Below are positions 29,456-39,793 of a DNA stretch of 64,000 nucleotides, piece by piece; the first letter of the stretch is position 1; each line of letters begins with the position of its first letter. The notes below the pieces were generated by a model. That model saw nothing but the letters and a program-made list of their open reading frames with translations, was not told the origin of the DNA and made no database searches. Position numbers and translations under genes: made by a program. This stretch comes from Microvirga calopogonii. Its GTDB lineage: Bacteria; Pseudomonadota; Alphaproteobacteria; Rhizobiales; Beijerinckiaceae. The stretch covers positions 55,206 to 119,205 of the forward strand of contig NZ_QDGA01000014.1 in the NCBI RefSeq assembly GCF_003347665.1. The letters run 5' to 3'.

Positions 29456-29884
29456 ATGGACAAACTCTTCGCCAGGTTCGCGACCACGACAGCCAGGGTG
29501 ACAGGCAGTCCGGCGGCGTTCCTGCTTTGCGTCGTCGTCGTGTTGGCTTGGGCGGTCTCGGGGCCCTTCTTCGATTATTCGGAGAATTGGCAGCTGGTGA
29601 TCAACACCGGAACGACCATCGTGACCTTCCTGATGGTCTTCCTGATCCAGAACACGCAGAACCGCGATGGCGCCGCCGTTCAAACCAAGCTGGACGAGCT
29701 GATCCGGACATCGAATGCCGATGACGCCTTCATGGGAATTGAGAAGCTGACCGACAAGGAACTTGAAGCTCTCCACGAACAGTGCGAGCAGATGGCCAGG
29801 CAAACCCAGGCTGCCCTGGAGAAGACCAAGGCGGAACGCGCGAAACGAGCGAAAAGAAATGGCTCGCACCGGCTCAGCGCGTGA
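29456..29884 (+). CDS. Low-affinity iron permease family protein (Fet4-like)
   Basis: A 142-residue protein matching the small bacterial members of PF04120. Two membrane segments (AAFLLCVVVVLAWAVSG and VINTGTTIVTFLMVFLIQ) are followed by the signature IQNTQNRDGAAVQTKLDELIR, then a charged coiled-coil tail. The family name comes from yeast Fet4, but bacterial members cover only part of it and transport has not been shown. No strong ribosome site precedes the ATG. Confidence 0.82.
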   Translation: MDKLFARFATTTARVTGSPAAFLLCVVVVLAWAVSGPFFDYSENWQLVINTGTTIVTFLMVFLIQNTQNRDGAAVQTKLDELIRTSNADDAFMGIEKLTDKELEALHEQCEQMARQTQAALEKTKAERAKRAKRNGSHRLSA

Positions 29885-30006
29885 CGAGGCTCTGGTCGAG
29901 CCGTTCGTCGAAGCGTATCATCGATCCATCACCAGCTGATCGAACCCCGTAGGCGCTGGTGGCGGAGAGACCTGTGCTCCCGCCTGCATGGTCGAGGAGC
30001 ATCCTC

Positions 30007-30282
30007 ATGACCAATCTGCAACAGGAACGCGACGAACTGATCCAGGCCGACCGACACCTCGCCGAGGGCGAGCGCCGGATCGCCGAGCAGATCGACCTGA
30101 TCCAATGGATGAACAAGCACGGCTACGACACAATCGTGGCTCAGGACCTGCTGCGGCTGCTGGAGGAGACCCTGACGATCTGGAAGGAGCACCGCCAGCT
30201 CATCATGACGGCCATCGCGCGACACGAACTGTCCGAGCTTGAGCGTCCTAGGAACCCCTCTCCTCGGCCAAGAGTTTTCTGA
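30007..30282 (+). CDS. Small coiled-coil hypothetical protein
   Basis: A 91-residue protein. GAGGAG lies about eight bases before the ATG at 30007. Nearly the whole chain is helical with heptad-like spacing (LQQERDELIQADRHLAEGERRIAEQIDLI; LLEETLTIWKEHRQLI). The family is unknown. The 3' end overlaps a convergent small gene by 35 bases. Confidence 0.6.
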   Translation: MTNLQQERDELIQADRHLAEGERRIAEQIDLIQWMNKHGYDTIVAQDLLRLLEETLTIWKEHRQLIMTAIARHELSELERPRNPSPRPRVF

Positions 30283-30463
30283 CGGCCTGAATCTCGCTGG
30301 GCGGGTGGGGCAGCAGAGGATCCAGTTCGGCCCCGATCCGGGCCAGCTCCTTGGCCTGATGCAGGGTCTTCTCCCGAACCTGAGCCAGAGTTTGACGGAG
30401 GCGCGAGGCCTCGGACAGAGCGGCCTCCGCGCGCCGGAGCAAGGGATCATCCTCGATAGCCAT
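30248..30463 (-). CDS. Small hypothetical helical protein
   Basis: A 71-residue protein, MAIEDDPLLRRAEAALSEAS..., strongly helical and charged, preceded by TTGAGG. It is convergent with, and overlaps, the preceding small gene. I do not recognise it. The start context and composition are acceptable, but no motif supports a role. Confidence 0.45.
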   Translation of the reverse strand: MAIEDDPLLRRAEAALSEASRLRQTLAQVREKTLHQAKELARIGAELDPLLPHPPSEIQAVRKLLAEERGS

Positions 30464-30647
30464 GACGAGACCTCAAGCCGGTTGTCGGCTCTAACGCGAC
30501 GGGCGTGACGGCTGTTCCAGAGGGGCGACGTGATCGGCAGGCGATGGCACGGCTGTGGATTGCGGGCACAGAAAAGCGTGGCCTTGGGGTTTTTAACTCT
30601 GCCGTGACCGCACTAGTTTATGGAGCAGGTTTGGAGATTCACGCCTC

Positions 30648-32537
30648 GTGCGCTACCCGCCCCAAATCCTGGAAGAGATCCGCGCCCGGCTGCCGACCTC
30701 GGCGGTCGTGGGAAAGCGCGTGCGCCTGAAGAAGGCAGGGCGGGAATGGAAGGGGTTGTCGCCCTTCAACGCGGAGAAGACGCCGTCCTTCTACGTGAAC
30801 GACCAGAAGCAGTTCTATCACTGCTTCTCCTCGGGAAAGCACGGGGACATCTTCACCTTCCTGATGGAAACGGAAGGCCTCTCCTTTCCCGAGGCCGTGG
30901 AGCGGCTGGCCGGCGAAGCGGGCGTGCCCCTGCCGACGCTCTCGCGCGAGGACCGGCAGCAGGAGGTCAAGCGCAAGAACCTCCACGACGTCATGGAACT
31001 GGCGGCGGAGTTCTTCGAAGCCTCGCTCCAGGGGCGCTTGGGCGGCAAGGCGCGGGACTATCTCGCCGGGCGCCAGCTCAGCCGCGAGACGCAAGCCCGC
31101 TTCCGCATCGGCTATGCGCTGTCCGAGCGCTATGCGCTGCGCGACCATCTCGCCGGCAAGGGCGTGCCGGTCGAGATGATGGTGGAGGCGGGTCTCGTCC
31201 ATGCGGGCGAGGAGGGGAAGATCCCGGCGGACCGCTTTCGCGACCGGGTGATGTTCCCGATCTGCGACGTGCGCGGCCGGGTCATCGCCTTCGGCGGCCG
31301 GGCCATGAGCGCCGACGTGCCGGCCAAATATCTCAATTCGCCCGATACGCCGCTCTTCAACAAGGGCCGGCTCCTCTACAACTACCATCTCGCCCGCCAG
31401 CCGGCTCATGAGAAGGGCACGGTCATCGCCGTGGAAGGCTATGTGGACGTGATCTCCCTGAGCGTCGCGGGCTTTCCCCATGCGGTCGCGCCGCTCGGCA
31501 CGGCATTGACGGAGGACCAGCTCACCCTGCTTTGGCGCCTCGCGGAAGAGCCGATCCTCTGCTTCGACGGCGACAAGGCCGGACAACGGGCTGCCTACCG
31601 GGCGCTCGACGTCGCCCTGCCGAACCTGATGCCGGGCAAGTCCCTTCGCTTTGCCATGCTGCCGGAGGGGCAGGATCCGGACGATCTCGCCCGCGCCGGA
31701 GGAAGCGCCGCCGTGGAACGCGTCCTCGCGTCGGCGCGGCCCCTGGTCGATGTGCTCTGGACCCGGGAGCTCGAGGCCGGTCCCCTCGATACCCCCGAAC
31801 GCCGGGCGGCCCTGGAGCGCCGCCTGCGCGAATCACTGGCGCTGATTCGCGACGAAACCCTCAAGAAATACTACCGGGAGGACATCGCGAGCCGGATTTC
31901 GGCCTTGAATGCGGATTCAAGGCCGAAAAGGTTCGACCGCCAGGGCGGGGGTGGCCGGCGGGATTTCGGCAAGCCCCAGCCCATGACGCCAAGTTCCCGC
32001 CTGAGCGTCTCGCCGCTGCTTGCCCGCAACCCGCTTTTTGCCGGCAGCACGGCCGAGAGCCCCCGGGAGGCCATGATCCTCTGCACCTTCCTGGTCCACC
32101 CGGAACTCGTTCAAAATCATGTAGAAACCCTTGCAGATCTTGAACTTGAGGGCCGGTCCACCCAAATGGTGCGCAGTCTCCTGCTCGATGGAGCGGCGAG
32201 CGGCGAACCGGCCGATCCGACCGTCATGAGGGCCCGCCTTGAGCGGGCCGGACTGACCGGGGCGGCCGAAAGATTGACGGCTCTGGTCCGTCCAGGCGAC
32301 CGGTGGATGCTGGATCCACATGCGGATCCCTTGCGGCTTGAGGACGCATTGAGGCAAGCCATCACCTTGCATCGCCGCGCACGCACGTTACATAGCGAAC
32401 TTCGAGCTGCTGAGCGCGCGCTCGCCGAAGAGGACAACGAGGCCAATCTCGCCTGGCTGCGAGAGGTCCAAAACCAACTGTCCTCCGTCGAGGGTGCCGA
32501 GGCCGACATGGACAATGCGGGGGCTCTCGGTCTCTGA
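30648..32537 (+). CDS. dnaG: DNA primase
   Basis: A 629-residue primase that lays RNA primers at the replication fork. The start is a GTG with TTGGAG upstream. The N-terminal CHC2-type region reads LSPFNAEKTPSFYVNDQKQFYHCFSSGKHGD. Three of the four zinc ligands of the classical CPFH...CFGC motif are replaced (S, N and S), leaving one Cys. The TOPRIM core is intact (VIAVEGYVDVISLS with the Glu; CFDGDKAGQRAA with the acidic pair). A DnaB-interacting helical C-terminus follows. It lies 188 bases upstream of rpoD, the usual order. Confidence 0.97.
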   Translation: MRYPPQILEEIRARLPTSAVVGKRVRLKKAGREWKGLSPFNAEKTPSFYVNDQKQFYHCFSSGKHGDIFTFLMETEGLSFPEAVERLAGEAGVPLPTLSREDRQQEVKRKNLHDVMELAAEFFEASLQGRLGGKARDYLAGRQLSRETQARFRIGYALSERYALRDHLAGKGVPVEMMVEAGLVHAGEEGKIPADRFRDRVMFPICDVRGRVIAFGGRAMSADVPAKYLNSPDTPLFNKGRLLYNYHLARQPAHEKGTVIAVEGYVDVISLSVAGFPHAVAPLGTALTEDQLTLLWRLAEEPILCFDGDKAGQRAAYRALDVALPNLMPGKSLRFAMLPEGQDPDDLARAGGSAAVERVLASARPLVDVLWTRELEAGPLDTPERRAALERRLRESLALIRDETLKKYYREDIASRISALNADSRPKRFDRQGGGGRRDFGKPQPMTPSSRLSVSPLLARNPLFAGSTAESPREAMILCTFLVHPELVQNHVETLADLELEGRSTQMVRSLLLDGAASGEPADPTVMRARLERAGLTGAAERLTALVRPGDRWMLDPHADPLRLEDALRQAITLHRRARTLHSELRAAERALAEEDNEANLAWLREVQNQLSSVEGAEADMDNAGALGL

Positions 32538-32725
32538 CATCCGTGAATGGCAGAGTGCGGCAAGCTGGGCGGTTGGAGCAGGGGATGGTTAACGGTTAGT
32601 CAAGCGACTCACTGTTTATAATTGGCAATGAATTTCGGGTGGCGGAGCTCTGCAGGCTTGGCCGCCCATTCGCGCATCGCGGGTCCTGTAGGGGGGATGA
32701 GCGGGGCGCTGGAGTTGAGCAAAGC

Positions 32726-34723
<1,998 letters not shown>

Positions 34724-34731
34724 GCGAATTG

Positions 34732-34762
34732 AAAAAGGCGGGTTTTAAGACCCGCCTTTTTT
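34732..34762 (+). terminator. Rho-independent terminator after rpoD
   Basis: The stem GGCGGGT / ACCCGCC with loop TTTAAG is followed by TTTTTT and preceded by AAAAA, giving an extended stem of about 12 bp. It begins nine bases after the rpoD stop. Confidence 0.95.
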
Positions 34763-34791
34763 ATTGCATGGGTGATTGTCGAGGACACTGC

Positions 34792-35085
34792 GTGGGTGAG
34801 ACTATTTTCGAAGCGTGGTATGATCTCGCCGACAGCAGCGTTGCCTTGCTTCCGTTGAGCGAGGTCCATCGGTTGCAATCTATCGGGCGTTGGCTGACGG
34901 AACCTGTTTTCCTTCATCGGATCCATGCCGAGTCTCTGGAAGCTGCCGTCGAGATTCATGAGCAGAAGATGGATTGGGAGAACTTTTGGGCCCAGAAGGA
35001 TCTTCTTGCCGACTGCCCTCACTGCGGTGCTCGCTACTTTGTGCGACGCTCCACCACATGCCCTCGTTGCGAAAGCACTTCTTGA
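34792..35085 (+). CDS. Small zinc-ribbon hypothetical protein
   Basis: A 97-residue protein with a GTG start preceded by GAGGA; an in-frame ATG at 34768 lies in the terminator tail and lacks a ribosome site. A helical N-terminal part ([21 protein letters not shown]) is followed by a C-terminal zinc ribbon [10 protein letters not shown]...CPRC with two CxxC pairs. The role is unknown; nucleic-acid or protein binding is typical for such ribbons. It lies within 70 bases of the rpoD stop but beyond the terminator, so a separate promoter is expected. Confidence 0.65.
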   Translation: MGETIFEAWYDLADSSVALLPLSEVHRLQSIGRWLTEPVFLHRIHAESLEAAVEIHEQKMDWENFWAQKDLLADCPHCGARYFVRRSTTCPRCESTS

Positions 35086-35102
35086 GCATCGAGCGTTCGT
35101 CA

Positions 35103-36359
35103 TCAGCCGAACATCATGAAAGCCGCGCCGCCCGCCGCGATCGCGGCGGCGCTCGCAGCCGAGACGATCCAGCCTGCTTTTCCCGTTCCTAGGCTGAACG
35201 TCATTCCCGCCTTCACCACCGTGTTCACTGCAACGGCGGTGCCGATGCCGAGCGCCGCCGTGACGGGCGTGATGCTGTCATTGGCGAGACGCGCGAGCGA
35301 GAGCGTGATGGCATCGACATCCGCGATGCCGGAGAGGGCCGCCAGGATGGTGATGCCCATGTTGCCGGCGGAACTGCCGATCACCTTCGCCAGCAGGCTG
35401 ATCACGGCGATCAGGCCCGCGAGCTTCAACGCGGTCCCGAGATCGAAGGGGCTCTTCATGCCGAGCTGAGGACGCTCCGTGCTTCCCTGGCCGTGAGTGA
35501 AGAAGAGCAGCCCGGCCGCCGCGATCAGAACAATGCCTCCGGCGCCGAGAGGCCAGGCGAGCGGCACGAGCAGGGCGTTGTTCAGGACGCTGGCGATGAC
35601 CAGCACGCGGATGACCATTACCGATCCCGACAGAAGGATGCCGCCGGCGAGCAACGGGCTCGCGGCCGGATGCTCGCGCGCCAGCCGGGCGAGGGTGACG
35701 GTCGTCGCGGTCGACGACGCCAATCCGCCCGCGAGCGCCGCGAGCGCCACGCCCGCCTGACTGCCCATGATCTTCACCGCGATGTAGCCGGCGAAGGAGA
35801 TGGCCGCGATGATGGCGAGCAGCCAGATTTCGAACGGGTTGACGGCATCCCAGGGATCGACCGTCCGGTTCGGGAGCAACGGCAGCGCCAGGAACGTCAT
35901 CGCAAGGAGAATGAGCGCCGACCTGATCTCCAGCCATGTGAGCTTGCGCACCCATTGGTGAAGGGGCTGCTTGAGCGCGAGGATGAGGGTGACCACGACG
36001 CCCGCGGCGGTCGCGATTTCGAGGTTGCCCAGCACCGCATAGGCGCCCAGGCAGAAGGTGAGGAGGCCGGCGACGACGCCCGTGACGCTGAAGTTCTCCT
36101 CGGCCTTCGCCTCCAGCCAGGAAAAGGCGCTGAACGCGAGAGCGAAGCCGAGGAAGGAGAGAGCCAGAAAGGCCGGGCTGGTATAGCCCGCCAGAACGGC
36201 CGACAGGGCGCCGAGCAGGGCGATCAGCGTATAGGTCCGAAGCCCGGCGGTGCGCTCGCCCTCCGCCTCCTCACGTTGCTTCCAGCCGCGCTCCAGGCCG
36301 ATCAGCAGGCCGATGGCCAGGGCAACGACAAGACGGAAAAGCAGAGACGTGTCGGTCAT
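35103..36359 (-). CDS. MgtC/SapB and DUF4010 membrane protein
   Basis: A 418-residue polytopic protein. The N-terminal third has the MgtC pattern ([39 protein letters not shown]). The C-terminal two thirds match DUF4010 ([53 protein letters not shown]). About 12 membrane helices are likely. The function of this fusion family is not established; magnesium homeostasis is often suggested from MgtC. It starts at the ATG at 36359 with weak ribosome-site match. Confidence 0.85.
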   Translation of the reverse strand: MTDTSLLFRLVVALAIGLLIGLERGWKQREEAEGERTAGLRTYTLIALLGALSAVLAGYTSPAFLALSFLGFALAFSAFSWLEAKAEENFSVTGVVAGLLTFCLGAYAVLGNLEIATAAGVVVTLILALKQPLHQWVRKLTWLEIRSALILLAMTFLALPLLPNRTVDPWDAVNPFEIWLLAIIAAISFAGYIAVKIMGSQAGVALAALAGGLASSTATTVTLARLAREHPAASPLLAGGILLSGSVMVIRVLVIASVLNNALLVPLAWPLGAGGIVLIAAAGLLFFTHGQGSTERPQLGMKSPFDLGTALKLAGLIAVISLLAKVIGSSAGNMGITILAALSGIADVDAITLSLARLANDSITPVTAALGIGTAVAVNTVVKAGMTFSLGTGKAGWIVSAASAAAIAAGGAAFMMFG

Positions 36360-36534
36360 GACGCTTGTTGCCCAGCCGGCCAAGATGACAGACGGATATC
36401 TTCAGCCGTTCCGGTTCATTTAGCACGGGCAAGTTTCAGGAGACAGCCCAGCTTCACCGGATGCTGCCATCGGTGCTTTGCACGAACCCTGCATCACGAT
36501 AACTCTAGCATCACGTCCGCTCCCGAGGCCGCTC

Positions 36535-36936
36535 ATGATCGTCAGTCTGACCGTAATTCTTCTCTGCCAGTTGCTCGGCGAGATCGTCGCCCGCGGCTTC
36601 GGCTGGCCGCTTCCGGGACCCGTGCTCGGAATGCTGTTCCTGCTCGGTTTCCTGAGTCTGCGCGACCGCATCAGGACGAAGATCCCGGAATTCGGCAGGG
36701 CCCTCGACTCGACCGGGAAGGGGCTTCTGGCCCATCTCTCGCTGCTGTTCATCCCGGCGAGCGTCGGCGTGATCCAACGGTTCGACGTTCTGGCCGATTA
36801 TGGCGTCGGGCTCGGCGTCGCGCTCGTCGTCTCGACCTTCGTGACGCTCGTCGTAACGGTCGTGGCTTTCGTCGTGGTGTCGCGCCTCACCGGCTCCTCG
36901 ATGGAAGCGGCCGAGGAGGGCAAAGCCCGTGACTGA
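36535..36936 (+). CDS. lrgA: CidA/LrgA-family holin-like protein
   Basis: A 133-residue protein with four hydrophobic helices and the family pattern LLCQLLGEIVARGFGWPLPGPVLGMLFLL followed by GLLAHLSLLFIPASVGVIQ. GAGG lies upstream of the ATG at 36535. CidA/LrgA proteins form oligomers in the inner membrane and influence autolysis or small-metabolite (pyruvate, glycolate) transport together with the B partner. Its 3' end overlaps the lrgB start by eight bases, so the two are coupled. The name lrg rather than cid is by convention, as no LytSR or CidR regulator is adjacent. Confidence 0.9.
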   Translation: MIVSLTVILLCQLLGEIVARGFGWPLPGPVLGMLFLLGFLSLRDRIRTKIPEFGRALDSTGKGLLAHLSLLFIPASVGVIQRFDVLADYGVGLGVALVVSTFVTLVVTVVAFVVVSRLTGSSMEAAEEGKARD

Positions 36937-37651
36937 TCAAGCCTTCTCCCTCTGGGTTTATCTCTCGCAGACACCGCTGCTGTGGCTCGTGGTGACGCTC
37001 GGGGCCTACGTCATCGCGGACCGCATCTCGCAGGCCTTCAGGCGGCATCCGCTGTGCAATCCGGTGCTGATCGCCGTGGCGGCCGTCGCTCTCGTGCTGT
37101 GGGTCACGGGCACGTCCTATCCGGTCTATTTCGAAGGCGCGAAGTTCGTTCACTTCCTGCTCGGTCCCGCGACCGTCGCGCTCGCCATACCGCTTTACGA
37201 AAACCGCGCCATCGTGCTGCGCTCGATCGTACCGATGATGGTGGCGCTCGTGGTGGGATCCGTCACGGCCATCGTGTCGGCCGTCACCGTCGCGCAGCTG
37301 TTCGGCATTCCCAATCCCATCCTCATCTCGCTGGCGCCGAAATCCGTCACCGCTCCCGTGGGCATGGGCATCACGGAAGCCCTCGGCGGCGATCCGGCTT
37401 TGACCGCGATCCTGATCATGCTCACCGGCGTCACGGGCTCCATCATGGTGACGCCGCTGATGAACGCGTTGCGCATGAAGGACTGGCGCGCCCGCGGCTT
37501 CGCCGTGGGTCTTGCTTCGCACGGCATCGGCACCGCGCGCGCCTTCCAGGTCCATTCCCTTGCCGGCACCTTCGCGGGCATCGCCATGGCGCTCAACGCG
37601 CTTGTGACGGCACTGCTCCTGCCGCTGGTGCTGAAGCTGCTGCTGGACTAG
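36929..37651 (+). CDS. lrgB: CidB/LrgB-family membrane protein
   Basis: A 240-residue polytopic protein starting at a GTG inside the lrgA 3' end. The family motif is FLLGPATVALAIPLYENR, followed by SLAPKSVTAPVGMGITEALGG and ASHGIGTARAF. With the A partner it makes the two-component holin/antiholin-like or plastidic-glycolate-transporter-like system. No regulator is visible nearby. Length and motifs are complete. Confidence 0.93.
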   Translation: MTDQAFSLWVYLSQTPLLWLVVTLGAYVIADRISQAFRRHPLCNPVLIAVAAVALVLWVTGTSYPVYFEGAKFVHFLLGPATVALAIPLYENRAIVLRSIVPMMVALVVGSVTAIVSAVTVAQLFGIPNPILISLAPKSVTAPVGMGITEALGGDPALTAILIMLTGVTGSIMVTPLMNALRMKDWRARGFAVGLASHGIGTARAFQVHSLAGTFAGIAMALNALVTALLLPLVLKLLLD

Positions 37652-37690
37652 GCTTTTCCTGACGCGAGACGCAACGGGGCGGAAACGGAC

Positions 37691-38140
37691 ATGAAGAAAG
37701 CGACGGCAGAAGCGGTGAAAGAAGGCGGATCGGACGGTGTCCTTCAAGGCGAGACGCCCTCCCGGCTGATCGACGCGAGAATCGGGGAGCTGCGCGATTG
37801 GCGCGGCGAGACGCTCGCTCGGGTCCGGTCCCTCATCAAGCAGGCTGTCCCCGACGTGGTCGAGGAGTGGAAGTGGAGAGGGGTTCCCGTGTGGTCGCAC
37901 GGTGGAATCATCTGCACCGGCGAAACCTACAAGAATGTCGTGAAGATGACCTTTGCCAAGGGCGCCTCGTTGGAGGATCCGTCACGCCTCTTCAATTCCA
38001 GCCTCGAAGGCAACACGAGGCGCGCCATCGATATTCATGAGGGCGAGGAGATCGACGAGAGAGCGCTGATGGCGCTCATTCGCGCAGCGGCGGCACTGAA
38101 CATGTCGAAGAAACCCGCGGCTCGTTCCTCCCGTTCGTAG
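37691..38140 (+). CDS. DUF1801 (YdhG-like) protein
   Basis: A 149-residue protein. The core RLIDARIGELRDWRGETLARVRSLIKQ, WKWRGVPVWSHGGIICTGETYKN and VKMTFAKGASLEDPSRLFNSSLEGNTRRAI match DUF1801, an iron-binding-frataxin-like fold of unknown activity. It sits 39 bases downstream of lrgB on the same strand and may be co-transcribed. The short leader and basic tail (KKPAARSSRS) look disordered. Confidence 0.85.
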   Translation: MKKATAEAVKEGGSDGVLQGETPSRLIDARIGELRDWRGETLARVRSLIKQAVPDVVEEWKWRGVPVWSHGGIICTGETYKNVVKMTFAKGASLEDPSRLFNSSLEGNTRRAIDIHEGEEIDERALMALIRAAAALNMSKKPAARSSRS

Positions 38141-38168
38141 AAGGCAGGCGACCAGGAACGACTTTGCC

Positions 38169-38258
38169 GTCATGGCCGGCCTTGTGCCGGCCATCTCGAT
38201 CCGAAGAGCGCTGCGCTTAAATCAATCGGGATCACCGGCACAAGGCCGGTGATGACGT
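38169..38258. repeat. Dispersed paired-hairpin repeat, copy 2
   Basis: Hairpins at 38172-38194 (GGCCGGC-CTTGT-GCCGGCC) and 38231-38253 (TCACCGGC-ACAAG-GCCGGTGA) match those at 6941-6963 and 7001-7023 base for base. The linker is conserved only near its right end (AATCGGG). It is in the same orientation as copy 1 and lies after the DUF1801 gene. Confidence 0.85.
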
Positions 38259-38282
38259 AAGAGAGGTCAATGAGCCTACCAA

Positions 38283-38804
38283 TCAGAACAGGAAGTCGGA
38301 AGCTCCGATCAGCGCATGTTTCACGTTGAGCAGCGTGATCGATTGGCCGCCGGCCTTGATGAGCACGTCGTCTGCCCTGCCGTCGCTGTCCGCGTTGAAA
38401 CCGCTGATGCTGAGGCCTTTGAAGCTCAGGCCCGTGCCGTGCAGGTCGATGAGGTCGATGCCGTCCCGAAAGTCGGTGATCTTGTCCGCTCCCCAGCTGC
38501 CGTGGAACCGGAAGGTGTCCGCATCCGCGCCGCCGGTCAGGGTGTCGTTCCCGCTTCCGCCAGTGAGGATGTCGTTGCCGCTGCCCCCGGAAAGGGCATC
38601 GTTCCCACTGTCTCCGAAGAGCCGGTCGTCTCCACCATTGCCGCTGAGCGCATCGTTGCCGGCTCCGCCATAGAGCTTGTCGTTGCCACCGTTGCCGTGG
38701 ACTTTATCGGTGCCGCCCAGCGCCTTGATCGTGTCGTCTGCGGCTGTCCCCTTCAGGGTGTTGTTGCCGGCAGTGCCTTTGATCGTGGTCGATACGGTCG
38801 GAGC
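38283..38804 (-). pseudogene. RTX calcium-binding tail continuing in frame after an internal TGA
   Basis: The same reading frame as the CAP-domain gene continues past its TGA (38807-38805) for 173 further sense codons to a second TGA at 38283. It encodes a clean RTX array (GGNDKLYGGAGND, GGDDRLFGDSGND, GGSGNDILTGGSGND), then FHGSWGADKITDFRDGIDLIDL, typical of a C-terminal secretion region, and ends SDFLF. There is no start codon with a ribosome site for this part alone. It is either a single-nonsense pseudogene tail, a readthrough extension or a sequencing error. Confidence 0.8.
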
Positions 38805-39518
38805 TCACTGTGCCGGGTTGATCAGGTCCAGTTTCACGTTCGAGGCGCCGATGCTCACCTGCTTGGTCACGGGAGCATAGCCGCCGCCGGAGAAGGTGAC
38901 CGAATAGGTTCCGGCCGCCAGTGCCAGGGTGTAGCCGCCGGCGCTTTGCGTCGTCGTGCTGTATTGGGCGCCGGTCGAACTGACGGCGGTCACGGTCAAT
39001 CCGCCGAGCCCCTCGCCGATGTCGTAGAAACGGTCGCCATCCTTGTCGGCCATGCCGACGCCGGTGAGATACACCGCCGTGCCAGACTTTGCGAAGTTCT
39101 CGGTGACGAAGGCGCCGTCCCAGCTCTGGTAGGGGCCGGTGTCGAAGCCGATGCCGATTTCGCTGTAGGTCCCGTTGAGGATATTGGCCTTGTGGCCCGG
39201 GCTGTTCATCAGGTTCGTGTGCAGCAGCTCGACCTCGTCCTGAAGGCCCTCCGGCGCTCGCGTGCTGACCCAGGCGATGTTTTCAGCCGATGCCCAGGAG
39301 CCCAAGAAGGCATAGCCGGCCTGGGTCATCCGGTCGGTCGGCGTCGAGCCGCCCGATCCCGTATGGGAGAACGTGTCCGTCGCGATCATCCAGCTGCTGT
39401 GCGAATCCGCCGAGTCGTTCAGGTTGGCGTTGAAGGCAAGCGGCTGAGCTCCGGTCGTGGCGCGTTCGCGATTGACCAGTTCGAGCATGAGCTGCTCATA
39501 GGCCGTGGCTTGCGACAT
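38805..39518 (-). CDS. CAP-domain (SCP/PR-1-like) protein ending at an in-frame stop before an RTX tail
   Basis: A 237-residue product. Residues 5 to about 140 form a bacterial CAP domain (YEQLMLELVNRERATTGAQPL; SHSSWMIATDTFSHTGSGG; NLMNSPGHKANILNGTYSEIG). A carboxypeptidase-regulatory-like beta domain follows (GVGMADKDGDRFYDIGEGLGG; GTYSVTFSGGGYAPVTKQV). The gene then meets TGA, after which an RTX tail continues in the same frame (see 38283-38804). Related CAP proteins in this group carry the RTX tail on the same chain and are presumably type I secreted; the truncated form would lack that signal. Confidence 0.82.
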   Translation of the reverse strand: MSQATAYEQLMLELVNRERATTGAQPLAFNANLNDSADSHSSWMIATDTFSHTGSGGSTPTDRMTQAGYAFLGSWASAENIAWVSTRAPEGLQDEVELLHTNLMNSPGHKANILNGTYSEIGIGFDTGPYQSWDGAFVTENFAKSGTAVYLTGVGMADKDGDRFYDIGEGLGGLTVTAVSSTGAQYSTTTQSAGGYTLALAAGTYSVTFSGGGYAPVTKQVSIGASNVKLDLINPAQ

Positions 39519-39793
39519 GAAATACCCCTTGATGCTACGAATTTTTTCATAATTGCCGGGACGGTCCCCCGAAGATTGGGACTTAGAGCCTAAATGGGAA
39601 AAAGTTGTGGCTCCCGGCTATATCGTTGCGGATTGTGCCGGCTCTCGGAGCGACTGAAGGAAATTCGCCCTACCTGCGCCGTAACCCTGTCCTGCAGCAC
39701 GAGAGGGAGATCGGAAACGCATTCTGGTCTATAGCGGAACCTGGAAACGCCTTAAGGCTGGGCTTGGCCGCAAGCTTGGCAGCATAACGAAGA

